The position numbers and the translations under genes are program-made. From NCBI GenBank assembly GCA_051294375.1, contig CM119266.1, positions 16,362,087 to 16,426,086 on the forward strand: a stretch of DNA of 64,000 bases, in the 5' to 3' direction. Source of the DNA: Paraspadella gotoi. Lineage: Eukaryota > Chaetognatha. Every line of letters starts with the position of its first letter. The first letter of the stretch is position 1. The notes under the pieces were generated by a model, which searched no databases, had not been told where the DNA came from, and worked only from the letters and a program-made list of their open reading frames with translations. Shown in pieces: positions 1-12,900 of the stretch.

Positions 1-2
1 TC

Positions 3-2084
3 GATACTGAAGGTCGTCAAATCAAATTGCATCTGTCTGCCGAAGAGAAGTCACGCCTGATCTGTCAACAGGCCTTGGAGAGAGCTATGGGAGGATCTGG
101 TGGGATTATTCCGGGAGCCACAGTATCAGCTGAAGGAAAATTCAAGCCACTTGTTCCGGCTTCAAAAGCCAGACGGACAACTGAAGTGAATGTGTCTAAA
201 AGCAAAGAAAAATCTGAGGCTCCACTTCTCAACAGAAATGAAGCAAATCATATGGAAGTTAAAAACGTTTCTAACGACACACTTGTAGCTAAAGCAGAAG
301 AACCCGCGGTGACAAAACCAAAACTAGCAGACGTAGGACACAAAGTGGATCAAGAAAAAGTTTCACTCTCTCCAACTAAAATGGATACAGATGCGATAAC
401 AGAGAATCAGAATGAAAAACTCGCCGTTTCTCACGAGACTGGCTCTGAAGAGTATATGTTTACTTCTTCCGAGGAACATAAACAAAAGTTTTTGAAAACT
501 TTAGAACTTGGACAAAAGAGAAAAGTTGAAACACCGGAAAAAATTATTGAGTGCAAAAAACCAAAATTAGATACAAAAGAAATAGAAACAGATGACAAAA
601 CTCCTAGTGGCAACGCTTCTACTATTTACGAAGACAAACGAACGGTGAAAGACAGGTTGATGGGTCGTGTAACAAGGAGATCCGGTGGCCTCAAAGAAGC
701 CATCGCATTTACTACTCGAGAGTTGGTAAAACTTGCATCGCAAGGTCCGGTAGAAATACGAAATCTGGTGTCTGATGGAGCAGAATCAGAGACCAACCTT
801 ATACACGGAATATTAAAAGAGCATGGAATAAGTTCCGATCTCATGACGCCCAAGAAAACACTAAGCAAAGAAGGGCAAAAAATTATGAAAGAGCGCGTCT
901 TAGCTGCCGAAGAAAATGCATGTGTTGATACAAATAATGAAAATATAGCGACAGACGAGACTTTTGACGAGGAAGATATTGAAGAGAAAGAAGAAGAAAT
1001 GCCGCAAGTCCCTAATTTCAACCCTGAGGATACCCAATGCCATCTCTGTAACAGGAAATTTAGCACGGCATGGCATGCCAAGCGGCATTTTCTATTTACT
1101 CACAAATTTAAATCCGAAGAAGATGATCAACTCGAGGACGATAAAAATGATAAAACAGATAATGAAAAATCGGTGTCAACAGTAACTGTAGTTCACGGCG
1201 AAGAGCAATGTAGACTTTGTAGTAGAACGTTTAGTTCTTTCTGGAATGCCAAAAGACATTATACACTCGTACATAAGGTGAATTTGAAAGTTGTGAGGGA
1301 TGAGATTAAATCTGAACAAAATTCTTCAGTTATGGAAACTGATGAGCCATCTTGCTCTGAAGAATCTGTCAAAACAGATTATTGTGAAACATCATTCATT
1401 GAAGAAAAGCCAAGACAGCAACCAGTGAAAACAAAGAAGATTGAGCTCTTTAATAAGTTGGAGAAAGCTCAGGAAAAACATTTAGAAAACGTTTTTAAGG
1501 ATTCTCCTGAAGAATCTGAACCCCAAGGATCAAGTGAGGAAAATTGTGAAATAGTTGAAACAAACCCTCCGACCCGTGGAAGAAGTAGATTCTCGCAATT
1601 AAAAATTGACGCGAAGCAGACACGGTCGTCATCCAGAGATTCGAGCGGATCGATAACATCTAAAATAGCTAAACCATTGAAGGGCCCTGCTACAAAACAA
1701 AAATCGGGAAAAATTGGAAGACCTAAAATGCTGTCAACTTCAAAGTGTGATACCAAAAATGAAATCACAAAGGCTGTTAGAGTAGCCAAGATAAAGAAAT
1801 CCTTAGTAACTGAAAAAGCTGTTAGGGCAGCTAAAGCAGTGCTCCAAAAAAATCTCAAAAAACCTGATAAAACCATCAAGGGCAAAAAAGCAAGCGCGAA
1901 GAAAGTGATTGTCAAGAAAAAGGCGATTAAAGCTGTGTTAAAATCGAAACACTCGCAAAAAACAATAGCGAAAAAAGGTAAAGGCAAAGAGGTCGTGATC
2001 GCCAAGCCTCGGGGTAGGCCTCCAGGAAAGAAAAATACCCCCAAGTCCAAAACTAAGGTTATGAGAGGAAGACCTAAAAAATAG
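3..2084 (+). CDS. Lysine-rich C2H2 zinc finger / AT-hook protein, 5' partial
   Basis: The frame is open to the left edge, so the N-terminus lies upstream; the visible part is 693 residues in one exon ending in TAG. Two C2H2 fingers are complete, counted from the first visible codon: C346-C349-H362-H367 and C403-C406-H419-H424, both C-x2-C-x12-H-x4-H and related to each other (AKRH before the second His pair). An acidic stretch (E/D run around residues 315-340) precedes them. The C-terminal ~130 residues are very Lys/Arg rich and carry AT-hook-like cores (IGRPK, RGRPP, RGRPK at the extreme C-terminus). Known for these motifs: nuclear DNA or chromatin binding; a role in chromatin or transcription is inference. 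I do not recognise an orthologue. The long tail is low complexity, so only the fingers and hooks are informative. Confidence 0.85.
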   Translation, partial: DTEGRQIKLHLSAEEKSRLICQQALERAMGGSGGIIPGATVSAEGKFKPLVPASKARRTTEVNVSKSKEKSEAPLLNRNEANHMEVKNVSNDTLVAKAEEPAVTKPKLADVGHKVDQEKVSLSPTKMDTDAITENQNEKLAVSHETGSEEYMFTSSEEHKQKFLKTLELGQKRKVETPEKIIECKKPKLDTKEIETDDKTPSGNASTIYEDKRTVKDRLMGRVTRRSGGLKEAIAFTTRELVKLASQGPVEIRNLVSDGAESETNLIHGILKEHGISSDLMTPKKTLSKEGQKIMKERVLAAEENACVDTNNENIATDETFDEEDIEEKEEEMPQVPNFNPEDTQCHLCNRKFSTAWHAKRHFLFTHKFKSEEDDQLEDDKNDKTDNEKSVSTVTVVHGEEQCRLCSRTFSSFWNAKRHYTLVHKVNLKVVRDEIKSEQNSSVMETDEPSCSEESVKTDYCETSFIEEKPRQQPVKTKKIELFNKLEKAQEKHLENVFKDSPEESEPQGSSEENCEIVETNPPTRGRSRFSQLKIDAKQTRSSSRDSSGSITSKIAKPLKGPATKQKSGKIGRPKMLSTSKCDTKNEITKAVRVAKIKKSLVTEKAVRAAKAVLQKNLKKPDKTIKGKKASAKKVIVKKKAIKAVLKSKHSQKTIAKKGKGKEVVIAKPRGRPPGKKNTPKSKTKVMRGRPKK

Positions 2085-3796
2085 TTTTCTACTCGTTATC
2101 GGTCGCTGTAGTATACTTTCCTCGTTTTGATGTAAAATATTTCTTAATTTTTATTTACTCTGAGAAAATGCGCAGTTTTATTTTAAAAGGAAAAGAAAAA
2201 AAATCGTATATATTTTAACTAAGGTATCTTTAATTGTTAAACGAGTTCAAATGTAGTTCATATTCAACGTGATAAATTTAATTGGCGGCAATTTTGTTAT
2301 TGTTGTAGTTGTTTCTTGTTGCCGATTTCAAAATGGCCTTTTAACATAATACGCTCACTAAATGGATTTAATAATTTTACGATGCACATGTGACTTTAAT
2401 GATTCGAATGTAAACTTGAACATAAGTTATTTAATTAAGTGAATTATTTTTACAATCACACATTGCACCTTATTTCATTGCTTTATACGATGAATTTTTC
2501 ATCATGCCTGGCAGAAAGAAAATAAAAAGAAATTTACTTAAATATTTGTACCATAATGTAATGTTACTCTAATGTACGTACGTATATCAATTTGTAATTG
2601 CATGTTTATATTGATTAAAACTTTTTACTATTATCTCGGCTTCTCATTTACTTAATTTAAAGACTTGCTTTTACGATTAGTGAAGCACATTCCTTTTAGG
2701 ACGTCGCAGTAGAGCTTGTAAATGTAATCATGTACGTATTGTGAGAGACTGAGAAAATCATCGGATTAGATTTTCTTCATTATGTCGCATCTGATTTTCT
2801 AATTCTAAGAGTAATATTGGTCTTTCAATACCATTATGACTAAATATTTAAATTCGATCGAAATAAATAATTTGTTTTTGATATTAAATGAAACCATGAA
2901 TGGGACTCCCATTAAATTCGAAATATAACAGAACCTAAACCTGATATATCTAAAGCAATTCCAAAACAAACGTGGATATAGGCGATATAGCCGAGGCTAT
3001 GATAACCTTTTGTTTTTCATCAGTAATCCCTTCTGATCTCAAAACACTCTATTGGGAAAATGGAGAAATCACCATTGAAGATGGACATAAGATAAGTAAA
3101 TAAGGATGCATATTTTAAAAAGTCCTTTAACATTTTTTATTATGGACATAGAACTTGTAAATAAGCTCATTGGATCGACCGACTCAAACAAACAAATTAT
3201 CGGTTTTACCAAAAAAAATTTCGTAAATAGAAAAAATAAAATATAGGATTAATACTATTGATTAATTAAATTTGAAATTTATTATTTCTAATGAATTTTA
3301 ATTTAAATCTTATTTTAAATGACAAAGTTAGTATAAAATATTTGTCATAGTAATCAGCGAGACAAAAATATTATTTCGATTATTATTATTTTTTCTTTTA
3401 GTTTTTGTTTTCAATAATTCTGCCTCAACGAAATAAAAACTTAGAATCACATGTGAAACGAAAGAAAAGGTTAAGGGTGAGGGGGTAATTATCCAATGAA
3501 GAGTTCGCTCCTCCACATCCGTTCAGTTTAATGATGATCGAGAGCGTTCGGTTTGAACGAAGGAGCCAATGAAAATCTTTCTTTCGTTTTGTTTCGTTTC
3601 GAGTCGAGGATTCTCATTCCCCCCGCCCAGTCTTCTCGTCTCGAAAAACGAACGAACCGTTACAAGAATTGAAAATTTTATTTATTTTTTTACATTTCCC
3701 CGAGAAACTAATTTTATTCCACTGTCATTCGTAGATCGAAAAAAGAAAAAAACGGTCACAGAATCGACAACGCCAAAAAAAACAAAAAAACCGGCC
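2085..3796. other. 3' UTR / intergenic, no gene seen
   Basis: AT-rich noncoding sequence between the C2H2 gene and the membrane protein gene. I see no conserved reading frame. The last ~250 bases (3520-3796) become richer in CG and GA motifs, which would fit the promoter/5' UTR of the next gene, but no TATA box or initiator is convincing. Confidence 0.6.
2521..2526 (+). promoter_or_regulatory. Candidate poly(A) signal AATAAA
   Basis: AATAAA lies 437 nt after the zinc finger stop codon in AT-rich sequence that looks like 3' UTR. A second AATAAA is at 2862-2867. Either could serve; the choice is inference. Confidence 0.4.
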
Positions 3797-6538
3797 ATGT
3801 CCAACCAAGAGTTGAGTCGTGCGTGGGACGCGCAGTACGCGGTTGCTGACGACGCGTCTTGCGTCAACAGGAGGTCTTTGGACGCGACGCAGGTCCAGGA
3901 GACCGAGAGCGGGGAGGCAGCTGTGACGGAAGTGAGTCGTCATCACAACGTCCCAAGAATATCGTTGATCGTCCTCACGTTGATCGTCTATGTCGTCAGC
4001 GAGGGAGTTTTTCAGCCTAAGGAGGGTAACAAAATTGAAGATCATTGTCGAATTCTTTGAATCCACCGTACTCATTTTGATTATCGATATTAGCCCCGTC
4101 ATGGCGGAAGAGCTGCTTGAGATGATGTTTGCGTCAAAGTTTAGTGACCTTGCTAAGCTCCATTTATTCAATTGAGCAGCTACGATCTCTATTAAAGACC
4201 TTAAGTTAAAGAAATGATGACCCATCCCTTGTACTACAGGTTCCCGACTGTTTCGCCTAACTGAGGCTAAACTGTCGTCCCGGTTCGAGTCTCCGCTCGA
4301 CGCCTCATCTACTCTGGACGACATAGTGTGGCCTGTGGTCTACGTCTTTCAAGCGGCCTGGCTCCTTCTCGCTATCTACGCTGTCTTCAGGAAAACCGAG
4401 GCGGTCCAGATAAGATCGGTGAGGTTTGTAGTTGTCTTCATAAAAATTTTAAAAAAATGCTTAGAACGACACTCTTGATTTGGCTCAAGAGAGATGTTCG
4501 ATTCTGTGTATATATATTCGCGAAAACAAAGAAACATATTTTTCTGTGCCGCTGAATCATATCCTTCTTTGAAAGCAAGATTTGTCACTTTTTTTATTAG
4601 GACGGATCTCGAGTTACCATGCGAAGCTACCTCTACCTTTATCCGGACATTTTCAAGACGCACACATTTTATCTTTTTATAGTGACGCAGGTGAAGCATC
4701 AATCGGATAAGTGCTTAAGGCTAATTTTTTACGCAAAAAAGTTATTCTTTTTTTGTTTGTTTTTCGTTGCTACCTTTTCTTTTTTAAACATGCTATTTTA
4801 AGTTGGTGACAAATGCTACTTTTGAAGAGACTGTGATAATTGTCATTTGTTAGTAACAGAACCGTTCAATATAAGCAGTCCCTGAGCTTCGGATCAGGCT
4901 GTAACACCGAGTTATAGGCGGGTTAAGCGCCCCGTAACTCTTAAATGCAAGGCGACCACCGGGCTAGAACCCCGGACCTTTGGGTTGGGAGGCGAATGAC
5001 TTGCCTCCGGCACCAATGGCTGCTGATGAACGGTTGGTGGATTTTAGTCCAGCATACTTTTTAAATTTAAAAAAATTAACAAGACATTCCTTCTTCTGAA
5101 CTATTTGTTTGTAATATTTTTTTTCCAGCTGTTGATTGTCGCCTGTCGGTTCATTTACGACAACGAAATTCTCGTAGCCAAAATCGTCGCTCAAATTCTT
5201 ATTCATCTGCTACTTTTAAGTAATTTTCGCTATTTGGTCGAGATTTATTATGCTGAAATTTACTGTACATAAACAAAGTCTTTAAATGATAATTCTTAGA
5301 CCTAACTACCTACACTAGGGTCAATTATGAAGTATTATCAGATTATCATTTTAAAAAATAAAAAAGGATGTATAATACGAATAATTGAAAATTTTAAATA
5401 AAGCGATATCTTGGAGTTATGAGGTATTTTTAACGCGATATTTTCGGTATTGTTCAGTTTCTCAAAATATCTTGCAGCTGCTTCCGTCTTCGTCTGCAAA
5501 GGAGTCAAACTTTTCGTCGACGAAGGAAACGATTCTGGCGTCAGATTCGCGCCTATTCTTAAAGTAAGCCGTTCCCTCTGTAGCATCGTTAACAACAACA
5601 AATTAAAGGGAAAAAATTTGTAAAAAGTCTAGTGGTAGAAAAACCCGAATTTCATGTTTAATATTTGATTAAAAGGTATATATTTTATGGGTAAATGCCT
5701 GTCATGTTACGAAATTACCTCCTCATTAGGGGACGCGGAAATATTACGAGCTTTTCGCCCTTCGTCTGTTCTTCCTGAACGGAGTCTGCCTTTACGCCAG
5801 CTGGGCCCTCTTTCGCTCGATGATCGGTGAGTAACTGAGTATGTATGTAGAAGAAACGTGAGCGATATGATTTTCTCATTCACCCATTTACGTCTCACCC
5901 TATGAAAAACTTCAACGCCCCGCAGGTTTGTGTTCGTTCATGATTCACATCGAGTTCCTGACCGTCCAAAAAGACATCGCCTCCATTTTGTGCGTCAACT
6001 TCCTCCTGATGCATTTCGTTATCTTTGCCGTTTTAGGTAAAAAAAGGGTAGTTGGGTCGGAAATCTGGTGTAACCAAATTTCACTTCGCATTGTGCGAGT
6101 CAAAGAAAAGTAAATTGTGGACACTTAGTCGCTGTTGTACAGAAGATTTTATCATTGATGTTTGCCTTAAGTTTACAAGAAATCATTATTTATTGGTTAC
6201 GAATTATGATTCTATTTTTTATCCCTCTGGAATGTTCTTCAGACAATTTCTACTTCGATGAATACACGCGGTATATTTTCTCTCCATACATCGTTGGCAT
6301 CGTTTCCGTTGCTGGTAGGAAAGAACTGAAGAATCGGATTTTATTACGAATTGTTGTCTTTGTTAACTTGGCATTACTTTTGTTATTACGACATAAATTT
6401 TGCTTTTGCTAAGGCTCGGTCAGCAATGCCTTCAACGCCAGGGACGCGATCAAGATGGAGACAGTGATGGCGCTGGTCTTTTTCGTTGGATTCACAATGA
6501 ACAAAGTTTTCAACTTGGTCCGAAGATCCATGCGATGA
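3797..6538 (+). CDS. Multipass membrane protein of unknown function, nine exons
   Basis: Exons read as 3797-4025, 4240-4418, 4601-4690, 5129-5219, 5478-5563, 5730-5826, 5926-6036, 6243-6314 and 6414-6538. All junctions are GT-AG and phases match, giving 359 residues. The start ATG has a good context (GCCATGT). The N-terminal ~50 residues are polar. Hydrophobic segments follow at about 54-71, 105-126, 155-172, 177-203, 229-256, 272-293, 303-319 and 330-348, so seven or eight membrane passes are likely. An exposed Arg/Lys-rich tail (VRRSMR) ends the protein. There is no signal peptide. I do not recognise the family; the overall shape resembles small heptahelical orphan proteins of invertebrates, but no diagnostic motif (DRY, NPxxY) is visible, so GPCR identity is not claimed. 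The exon chain is the evidence: each short exon continues a membrane segment in frame. Confidence 0.8.
4861..5050 (-). mobile_element. tRNA-derived SINE-like insertion
   Basis: On the minus strand a B-box-like GGGTTCTAGCCC (around 4959-4970) sits in a GC-rich, tRNA-like stretch inside intron 3 of the membrane protein gene, unlike its AT-rich surroundings. No intact tRNA cloverleaf can be drawn, so it is read as a SINE remnant rather than a tRNA gene. Confidence 0.45.
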
Positions 6539-6587
6539 ATCGCGCGCCCATCTTTTTTACTTTTGTTACATTTTTGTCTGTACATCA

Positions 6588-6593
6588 AATAAA
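6588..6593 (+). promoter_or_regulatory. Candidate poly(A) signal AATAAA
   Basis: AATAAA 50 nt after the stop of the membrane protein gene, followed by a T-rich and then (TC)n stretch; a compact 3' end is plausible. Confidence 0.5.
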
Positions 6594-6661
6594 ATTGCTC
6601 AATAATTTTAATTTTTATTACATCTCCCTCACTCTTCCGCTCTCTCTCCACCTACCTCCGT

Positions 6662-6794
<133 letters not shown>

Positions 6795-7040
6795 ATCTAC
6801 AATGTCTCAATGACAATGAGTCGCGGTATGTAATTGGTTCGTATTCCTGAGTGAAAGAAATGAAGACTTGAAGAGTGCGGGGTGAGAGAGAGAGAGAAAA
6901 AGAAAAAGAGAAGAGCGAGAGAGAGAGAGAAAATGAGAGTGGCGACAAGGAAAAACAATGCCTGGAATCTTTTGGGGGTCTTGAAGGAATAGATTTGAGA
7001 TCGGGAGTAAAACATCCTCAAATAAGTTAATCTCCGGCTC

Positions 7041-7048
7041 TGACGTCA
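7041..7048. promoter_or_regulatory. Palindromic CRE-like site TGACGTCA
   Basis: A perfect 8-bp CREB/ATF consensus palindrome inside a short GC-rich island between genes. Chance occurrence is quite possible in a 64 kb window. Confidence 0.2.
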
Positions 7049-7760
7049 ATTGGGCCGCTGCCCGCTTCGATCGAGGAAGACCGCGCGGAAAGTCGCTTCC
7101 ATTTAATTTCGTCCAGGAAGATACAAAAACCAGTGACTTTGTAACTGTTTGTTGGTGACAATTGTGAATTATGAATCTTGATTAATTAATCATTAATGGC
7201 TCGATGGCAGCCGAGAAAAGAGTCGGCGAGAACAAGCAAGCAAGCTGTGAATTATTTCTCGAATTAAATATGTAGAAAACTTAATGAAAAAGAGCCGATA
7301 GCAAAAAGCTAGACGAAATGTAACGACGACGACGAATTCGAAAAAGCAAATTGAACTTAGGATGCGAACTCTTTTCTGGGTCCGGAAACGAAAAGATATT
7401 TTTTAAATGTTTTTAAAAGATTATAAAAAGCAAACGCTTACATTTTACAATTTTTAAATTCAGGTATAAAAATATTCCAAAAATATGTCCTGCTTGTAAT
7501 TTTACTGTCAATATGGTTTTATCTTGAGTGGCTTTGAGAACTGACAGTGATAAGATATTTTTTTTTCCTTATTTATTCGCTGTAATTCTATACTTTTCAT
7601 TCCAACTACCCATGAAGCCTGTTGAAGCCATAACAATATAAAATAAAATAATACTTATAAGGATTTTATTTTTAATTTGTTGAAATTTGAAGGGATCTTC
7701 GTTATTTCCGGCGTTCTTTTTATAAAAAGTTTCGATTTGTTCACGACTTTTGACATTTGA

Positions 7761-7761
<1 letters not shown>

Positions 7762-7798
<37 letters not shown>
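7762..7798 (+). repeat. (TC)n microsatellite
   Basis: Short uninterrupted TC dinucleotide run continuing into an impure CT-rich tract to about 7900. Confidence 0.9.
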
Positions 7799-7805
<7 letters not shown>

Positions 7806-8673
7806 TCTCCTCGCCTCCTCTTTCTCTGTGTTTCTCTTTCTTTCTCTCACTCTAACTCTTTCTTTCGCTCTCTGTTGTCTGCCTTTATCACATCTTTATC
7901 TCATCTTTTCTACAAATGACGATTTATTATTAAGTAATGTAATAATTATAATAATAAAATTAGGTAAGATTAGCCATCCGACTGAGTATAAAGGTTCATC
8001 GTTTAATCTGTATTGAAAAGAAGAAAATATATTTTTTCGGTTGCCTACTATGCACGCAGTTCGATCCTTCAAATGCTAAGTTAATTTCTTTCACAGCCGT
8101 GCCAATAGCGCTTTACCATAATCGAAGCGATGTCACAGCCGTACTTAAAAGCCGAGGAAGGATGACGAGAGGAATCGATCCTCGATGACTTCGACGATGA
8201 TGATGATGATGATGTCGCCGGCCTTCCACAGGGTTTTCCCTCTCGTGTCCTCAACCGCCTGGTACACTTTTTCTTCGCGAGGAGGAGGAGGGAAAAGAAG
8301 AGGAGGAGAATCTCGGAAGGGGGAGTTGAGTTGAATCAGGAGTAAGCAATAAAAAGGCCAAATCTACCTACGAAAAAAAGTCGCTTCCAAGTTCCTAGAT
8401 CTTGATTGGTTTAGAGGATCATTCCCTTCCATTTCATTGGTCCTTAAAAGTTTTTTTTTTGGGGTCTTCGTCAAAGTTACAATTTACACTTTTTTGATAA
8501 GAACCGCCGAAGGGCGAAAGTGAGGAGAGGAAAAGTCGTTTTCCCTCATATTGCCGAAAATTGACAAAAAATCAAATTGGAGGGGGGGGGGAGGGAAAAT
8601 ATTTCCATTTTCTAACCATCTTCTGTTTTTATCTTTGTCTCTTTCTTTCTTAAGTTCCTTTATTTTTTTCTAG

Positions 8674-8761
<88 letters not shown>
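8674..8761 (+). repeat. (TTTC)n microsatellite
   Basis: More than twenty consecutive TTTC units, pure. Confidence 0.95.
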
Positions 8762-9599
8762 TTTTGTTAGTTATTTTCTTTCTTTCTTTTATTGACGTTC
8801 GGTTTTTTTAGTCTCATTCATTTCAAAAACCTCGCCCTCTTCGCGCTTCATCACCATTGCGATTTTCCCCTATCCTTTCGCCTCACATTTTTACCACCCA
8901 TCCCTCTTTCCCTTTACCATTAATGCCCCGTCTCCCCTCGTTCCAAAGCCACTTTTGGCCCCCGAATGACTCTCGTCCCAATCGGAACATCCTCTCGAAT
9001 TCGTCCCAGGATCTCGTCTAGACGTTAGCGCTCACTCTCATTCTCTCTTTCCCTTTCGCTTTCCTTCTCCCTCTCTACTTTTTCTACTGCTCTCACTTCC
9101 ATTTTTAATATCCTTCTCCCTCGGTCCCGCGTGTAGTTCTCAATCAACGATATTGTTTTCTCATTCGATGCCGAACAATCAACATCCCTTTTTCCCAAGC
9201 AAGGAGTCTTTACTGCCTGTCTCACGTTCCCACTTTGTAAAGGTCTCGCCGGAATGATCCTATGAAAACATGACCTTTAAGAATTACTGGAAAAAACTGC
9301 GAAAATACATATATTACATACATATATAATTGACTACATACCTACGGACAATCTTTTAAATTTACTTGATGTATATAAAATGACGCTTCAATCCAGCCTA
9401 TTGATACAAAAATTGCCCTCATAAAAAAATAATAAAATTTGTGGTAAAATAGGCAGATATTGAAAGTTGTAACACTAATAGTTAAAAAATTCAATGCGCT
9501 AAGTTTTAAGTAAAATCTTGGTTTTAAATTGATTTAGCTTACAAACCAAATGTGGCTTATTTTCATAAAACGCCTCATTTCATCTTAAATTCTGAATTA

Positions 9600-9700
9600 A
9601 GTTAGTTATTAAGTTTAAATTTAGGTTTAAGGTTAGGATTAGGGATTAGGTTAGGGATTTTATTATGGTTCATTATTAGGTTAGGGATTAGGTTAGTCAT
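9600..9700 (+). repeat. Degenerate TTAGGG-like tract
   Basis: Repeated TTAGG/TTAGGGATT words mixed with diverged copies. A weaker block of the same kind is at about 10365-10470. It resembles eroded telomere-type repeat but no run of perfect hexamers is present. Confidence 0.55.
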
Positions 9701-10173
9701 CAATAAAAAGTAGTAAAAGTTTTAGATTTCACGTAAATCAAAACCTTATAAATTAATAATAAAATATATTGTTAATTAATATTTTTAACATAAACATAAA
9801 CATCAAAAAAATATAAAACATAAACATTTTTAAAACGAAAATTGTATTTTTATATTTGCTATTTTTTATTTCTTTTAGAATATTTTGATTTGTCAAGAAA
9901 AGTTGATAAATAAAATATATATATATATATTTCAAAATTCTTTTATTAAACAGATCATAAATGAACAAAATTAATATTTTATATTTAAAATAATATTTTA
10001 TATTATAAAATATAAAATTCTAAACTATAAAATATTAAAAATAATCAACCAATGATAAGAAATTCATATCTGTCATCAAAACTGAAAAAAAAAAAAAATT
10101 TACAATTTTATGAGGATAGTATTTAAACAAAGTTTGGAAATATTTTCGTCAACTTTTTCATTTAATAATATAC

Positions 10174-10210
10174 GGACATGTTTCGACTCTTCATTTCGAG
10201 TCTTCATCAG
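10174..10210 (-). ncRNA. Hammerhead-ribozyme-like motif (Penelope-type)
   Basis: Minus strand reads CTGATGA, a stem II of GACTC/GAGTC, then GAAA, CATG and the cleavage triplet GTC. This is the type I hammerhead order with a one-step palindromic stem III (CATG), as known from Penelope-like retroelements. Sequence upstream of CTGATGA (..ACG) can pair with that after the cleavage site (CGT..), giving stem I with further AU pairs beyond a bulge. One extra A follows CTGATGA compared with the minimal consensus. Confidence 0.65.
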
Positions 10211-11529
10211 CGTTAGTATTATATAACAATAAACCTCATATAAAAATTTAGTAAGATAAAATTAATACTTTTTTGATTTATTATTTACTGGTAGGAGGTT
10301 ATTAAAGATTGACTTATAAAATTATTATATGCAAATTTTACTATTCTGATTAAGGATTATGGTTAAGAACTACTGTTTAAAGTTAGGAGTAAGGGCTAGA
10401 GATTATTCATTAGGGTTCAGGCTCAAAGATTAAGTTAGAGATTAGAATTAGGGACAAGGTCATGGGTTTGGTAAGTGATTAAGATTAAATATTAAGTTTA
10501 ACCCTCAAAATGAAGTTCAGGGATTATGGAACCGAAATTGGGCACTTTTTGCAAAGGGAGCCTATTCGTCTTTTCGATGCTTGTCAAATCACTCATTTTC
10601 TCTCTGCCTCTCTCTAATGCCGTGGATTTACTTTGAGTCCTCAGTAAAAAAGTTTAGAGTCGAATTCCTTTTAATCCTTCTTCTACTTTTTTGTTTTGCT
10701 ATTTTTTATTTAACTTTAAAATTTTGGTTAACGGAAGTCGTAGGCATTTTTTAGATATATATGATACGTTTTCAAAATAATCATCTTTATACAAAAACTT
10801 CTTAACATCTTCTAAAATTTGTCCCTCCTTTTAGCCTGACTCTTTTTACCAATCTATCTCCCTATTTTGATTTTTAATTTTGCTTCTCATATACTACATT
10901 AGTCCCCATTATTTGTGTTTTCTATCTGCATCTTTAAATACGCATATGTTTATAATTTTATTAATAGGTTTCATTTTCTTCTTTTCTACATGTTATTTGC
11001 CATCCGTGATTAGTATTAAGCTAGCTTCCATCATTTAAGCCGCCAATATCCGGTAAATACTTGCGCCATCGCTCTTTTATTGACGCGAGGCAGCTTATTG
11101 ACGGATTTCCCAACTACTTGCTTAGTTTATATTAAACTCGTCTGATTAGATGATTGCAATTCATAGCTGAATGATTCCACAACGATATTAATTTAAACAT
11201 TTTTTTTTAAATTACAAGAGGAAAACCTTCTCAAAAAAAAAATGTCAAATTTTCTCAAACTTTTCTGCTCGAGGATTCATTCCGCCGAATTCGATTCATA
11301 ATCCCCCGGACTTTTTATTTTTAGTGATCCAAAATTTAACTTCTTTTTTCCTTTCCGTTGTCGTCATCCTCATCCTCGTTTCTTCTGTTCTTTCTATCGT
11401 CACATCCACAGTGACTGACACAAAAAAATAACGTTATTCCGGCACTCTTTTTCCAGAGCGTCCCATTACTACTCGTTTAGTCCAGAATTTAATTTTAACT
11501 TTATTATTTAACCTATGCATGTTTTTAAA

Positions 11530-11725
11530 CTTATAAACCAAACCCTTACCCTAATCCTTAACCCTGAACCATAACCCTAAACCGTTATCCTTAATTTATA
11601 ACCTTAACCATTAACACTAAATGCTAGTCCTTAACCCTAATCCATAACCCTAATCAAAAACCAAGTTCCTAACCATTAACATTATCCCTAACCTAATCCC
11701 TAACCCTAACTTTTAACCTAATCGT
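11530..11725 (-). repeat. Degenerate TTAGGG-like tract (CCCTAA orientation)
   Basis: Dense CCTAACCCTAATCC-type words over ~190 bp, in the orientation opposite to the tract at 9600-9700. Units vary in length between about 6 and 13 bases. Confidence 0.65.
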
Positions 11726-12845
11726 TAAGTAAAAAAATTTAACTAATTCCGAATTTTCGATACAATAGTGGATTCTGGAAAAATAAGGCCAAAAAGGCAA
11801 ATTGTTCGTATTTTATAGTAACATAACATATCAGAACATATCAAAACATACAATTCTACTTCGTAGTCTTATCCCTATTAGTTTTTAAAAAAAATCATAT
11901 ATAACTTTGGTCCCCCATCAAAAAATTATCCATTCCCACCCCTTTCTGTTCAGCCTATTAGATATTATGATTTTTCATTAATGACTTTCTAACAGGAATG
12001 ATGTGTGATATCTATTAGAAAACTAGGACAGATTGTAATCTAACCTTGTGTTGTGTAGATGCTCCCTCTATATCCAGAAGACAACACTGACTTCCCATTC
12101 CCAAAATGAGTTATTAGATATAATGATAAGTAAAAAATTTTTAAGAAAGCAATATATATATATTTAAAAAATATAGATTAAAAGGTAAATCTTTCATAAA
12201 ATATAAAAATAAAAAATAGTGAAACAAGTAATTTGAAAATTTTCATAAAGTTTTTAACTTCCCGGTTTTGACCCTAATCGGCCGGAAAAAAGACAGATTG
12301 CCGAGGATGTTCTGTCATTACCCTCTTCGGGGAAAAGTCGTTTTCGATTCTTTCGTCCATAAACTTATATTTTTTTTTTTTTAATATTTTCTGCATTAAT
12401 GAGGGTCGAAAAATGGAACAAAGAGAAAGGTAAAAGGAAGGGTAATATTACTTATATTTACAAATTTAGAGCAACTTGTACTACTTAGCCTAATTGGAAC
12501 AATTTTAACCTTCTAACCTTCTAACCTTCTAACCTAGTCCTTGTAATAATGGTGGTAATGGTGGTAATATTCTTGAGAAGTATACAAAATTGGAAGAAGA
12601 AAAAAGGTTAGCAGGTTTTTTATAATATTTTTAACAGTTTTGTAATGTCCTTACAAGGATTACAGAACCCGCAGTAGTTTCTTTGGTGGCATTCTTTTTG
12701 GATGTCCCGGTATCTTCCCATCTTTCTCTCTTCTTCTCCCTCTCGTCTTCTTCAAAATGACTCATCTTTGAAACTCTTTTTTCACTCTAGTCTTTGTCCT
12801 TCGCCTAAACGACGATAGCTTCTTGTTTCTTCATATCACTGATTT

Positions 12846-12846
<1 letters not shown>

Positions 12847-12898
<52 letters not shown>
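12847..12898 (+). repeat. (TC)n microsatellite
   Basis: Pure TC run followed by an impure CT-rich tail to about 12980. Confidence 0.95.

Positions 12899-12900
<2 letters not shown>

Noticed and set aside
626-2050. Minus-strand frames of 151 and 193 residues
   Set aside because: Shadows of the lysine-rich C2H2 coding sequence.
3725-4324. 199-residue minus-strand frame
   Set aside because: Antisense to exons 1-2 of the membrane protein gene, whose plus-strand exons chain in frame with proper splice sites.
8096-8190. Possible short exon after an AG (reads VPIALYHNRSDVTAVLKSRG)
   Set aside because: Only one frame and one weak acceptor; the upstream membrane protein already has a stop and poly(A) signal.
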